This document shows positions 13,674 through 14,125 of a stretch of DNA of 14,125 bases, in pieces (within the stretch, counting starts at the first letter, position 1; each line of letters opens with the position of its first letter). The notes below the pieces were generated by a model. That model did no database searches. It was not told the DNA's origin and saw only the letters and a list, made by a program, of their open reading frames with translations. The position numbers and the translations under genes were made by a program. This DNA is from Actinomycetes bacterium (lineage in GTDB: Bacteria > Actinomycetota > Acidimicrobiia > Acidimicrobiales > Palsa-688): the NCBI GenBank assembly GCA_021827285.1, contig JAKAWM010000017.1:1-14125 (forward strand). Direction: 5' to 3'.

Positions 13674-14125
13674 ATGGACCGGGCCCTGGTGCTGCAGCTG
13701 GATGTACCTTCTAGCCCCGAGTTCATCGCGACTGTACGCCTGGTAGTCGCTTCTGTGGCCTCTGACCGCCGTGCACTGGCGGACGAGCGCATAGACGACC
13801 TCAAGCTGGCCGTCTCAGAGGCCTGTACGAACGCCATCGAGGCCAACCGGTCCGTCAACCCCCAAGCTCCTGTGCACGTCGAGTTGTGGGAGGCGCCTGA
13901 TCGCCTCGAAGTCATCGTGGAGGACTGCGGGCCGGGTTTCGACCTGTCCCTGGTGGAGTACCCGCCTGCGGTCACCGACCCCGAGCGCCTTCACTTCGAG
14001 CGCGGCCTGGGGATACCGCTTATCAGGATGTTGGTGGACTCGGCCGACTTCACGGGCACCGACCGGGGGACCTCAGTGCGCATGACCATGTTCGGTGGCC
14101 CGGTCGACGGGGACGATAGATCGGA
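13674..14125 (+). CDS. RsbW-like anti-sigma factor serine kinase (3' end outside window)
   Basis: GHKL-fold ATPase of the RsbW/SpoIIAB type, which binds a sigma factor and phosphorylates its STAS antagonist. From ATG 13674, 150 residues are visible and the frame is still open at the window end. The N-box is AVSEACTNAIEAN (46-58, Glu49 and Asn53), the G1 box is EDCGPGFD (83-90), the G2 box RGLGIPLIRMLVD (110-122), and the final GTSVRMTM (132-139) is the usual last strand, so the catalytic core is complete and only a short tail should be missing. The start is close to the STAS stop (21-bp gap), with a G-rich GGTGGCGGTG before it acting as a weak ribosome site. The adjacent STAS protein is the probable antagonist. 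The target sigma factor is not in the window and may follow directly. Confidence 0.92.
   Translation, partial: MDRALVLQLDVPSSPEFIATVRLVVASVASDRRALADERIDDLKLAVSEACTNAIEANRSVNPQAPVHVELWEAPDRLEVIVEDCGPGFDLSLVEYPPAVTDPERLHFERGLGIPLIRMLVDSADFTGTDRGTSVRMTMFGGPVDGDDRS

Noticed and set aside
1..14125. CRISPR array, insertion sequence, prophage or toxin-antitoxin pair
   Set aside because: I found no direct-repeat/spacer pattern, no transposase or integrase motifs, no terminal inverted repeats and no tRNA-like attachment sites; the genes are contiguous conserved chromosomal types.

Overview
The window is a high-GC, gene-dense chromosomal segment with no mobile element, CRISPR array, rRNA or tRNA that I can see. 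The gene set points to an actinobacterium: an adenylyltransferase GlnE, a PcrA helicase with a C-terminal Tudor-like tail, a PhoU-type protein, a partner-switching STAS/RsbW pair, many GTG starts and short or absent 5' leaders. My impression is an Acidimicrobiia-like lineage, but nothing in the window proves the class.

Layout. 1-1659 (+): 3' part of a PcrA/UvrD helicase, cut by the window edge. 1693-2343 (-): a dienelactone-hydrolase-like alpha/beta hydrolase, convergent with pcrA. 2541-3794 (+): a FabF-type ketosynthase. 3826-6663 (-): full-length GlnE. 6684-8387 (+): glutamine-dependent NAD synthetase NadE, divergent from glnE with only 20 bp between the starts. 8384-8920 (+): an unrecognised 178-residue protein overlapping nadE by 4 bp. 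8910-11495 (+): a three-PAS, GGDEF and EAL c-di-GMP enzyme overlapping the unknown gene by 11 bp, so these three form one translationally coupled operon. 11540-11617 (+): a 25-codon hydrophobic microprotein gene. 11660-12520 (-): a HAD-IB phosphatase with a C-terminal membrane helix. 12563-13246 (+): a PhoU-domain protein divergent from it. 13314-13652 (+): a STAS anti-anti-sigma factor. 13674-end (+): an RsbW-like anti-sigma kinase running off the edge.

Working together. Most genes are conserved housekeeping functions: DNA repair, fatty acid synthesis, nitrogen control and NAD synthesis. The accessory interest lies in signalling. The c-di-GMP enzyme is locked into the nadE operon behind an unknown helical protein. 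At the right end, a PhoU protein lies just upstream of a STAS/RsbW module that probably controls a sigma factor outside the window.

Recurrent sequence signal. Five genes that begin a transcription unit (fabF, nadE, the microprotein, the HAD gene and the PhoU gene) each have a TANNNT hexamer ending 6-9 nt before the start codon. That spacing predicts leaderless or nearly leaderless mRNAs and was used to choose several starts. I do not see a clearly novel defence or mobile system; the best candidates for undescribed biology are the microprotein and the 178-residue protein in the nadE/c-di-GMP operon.
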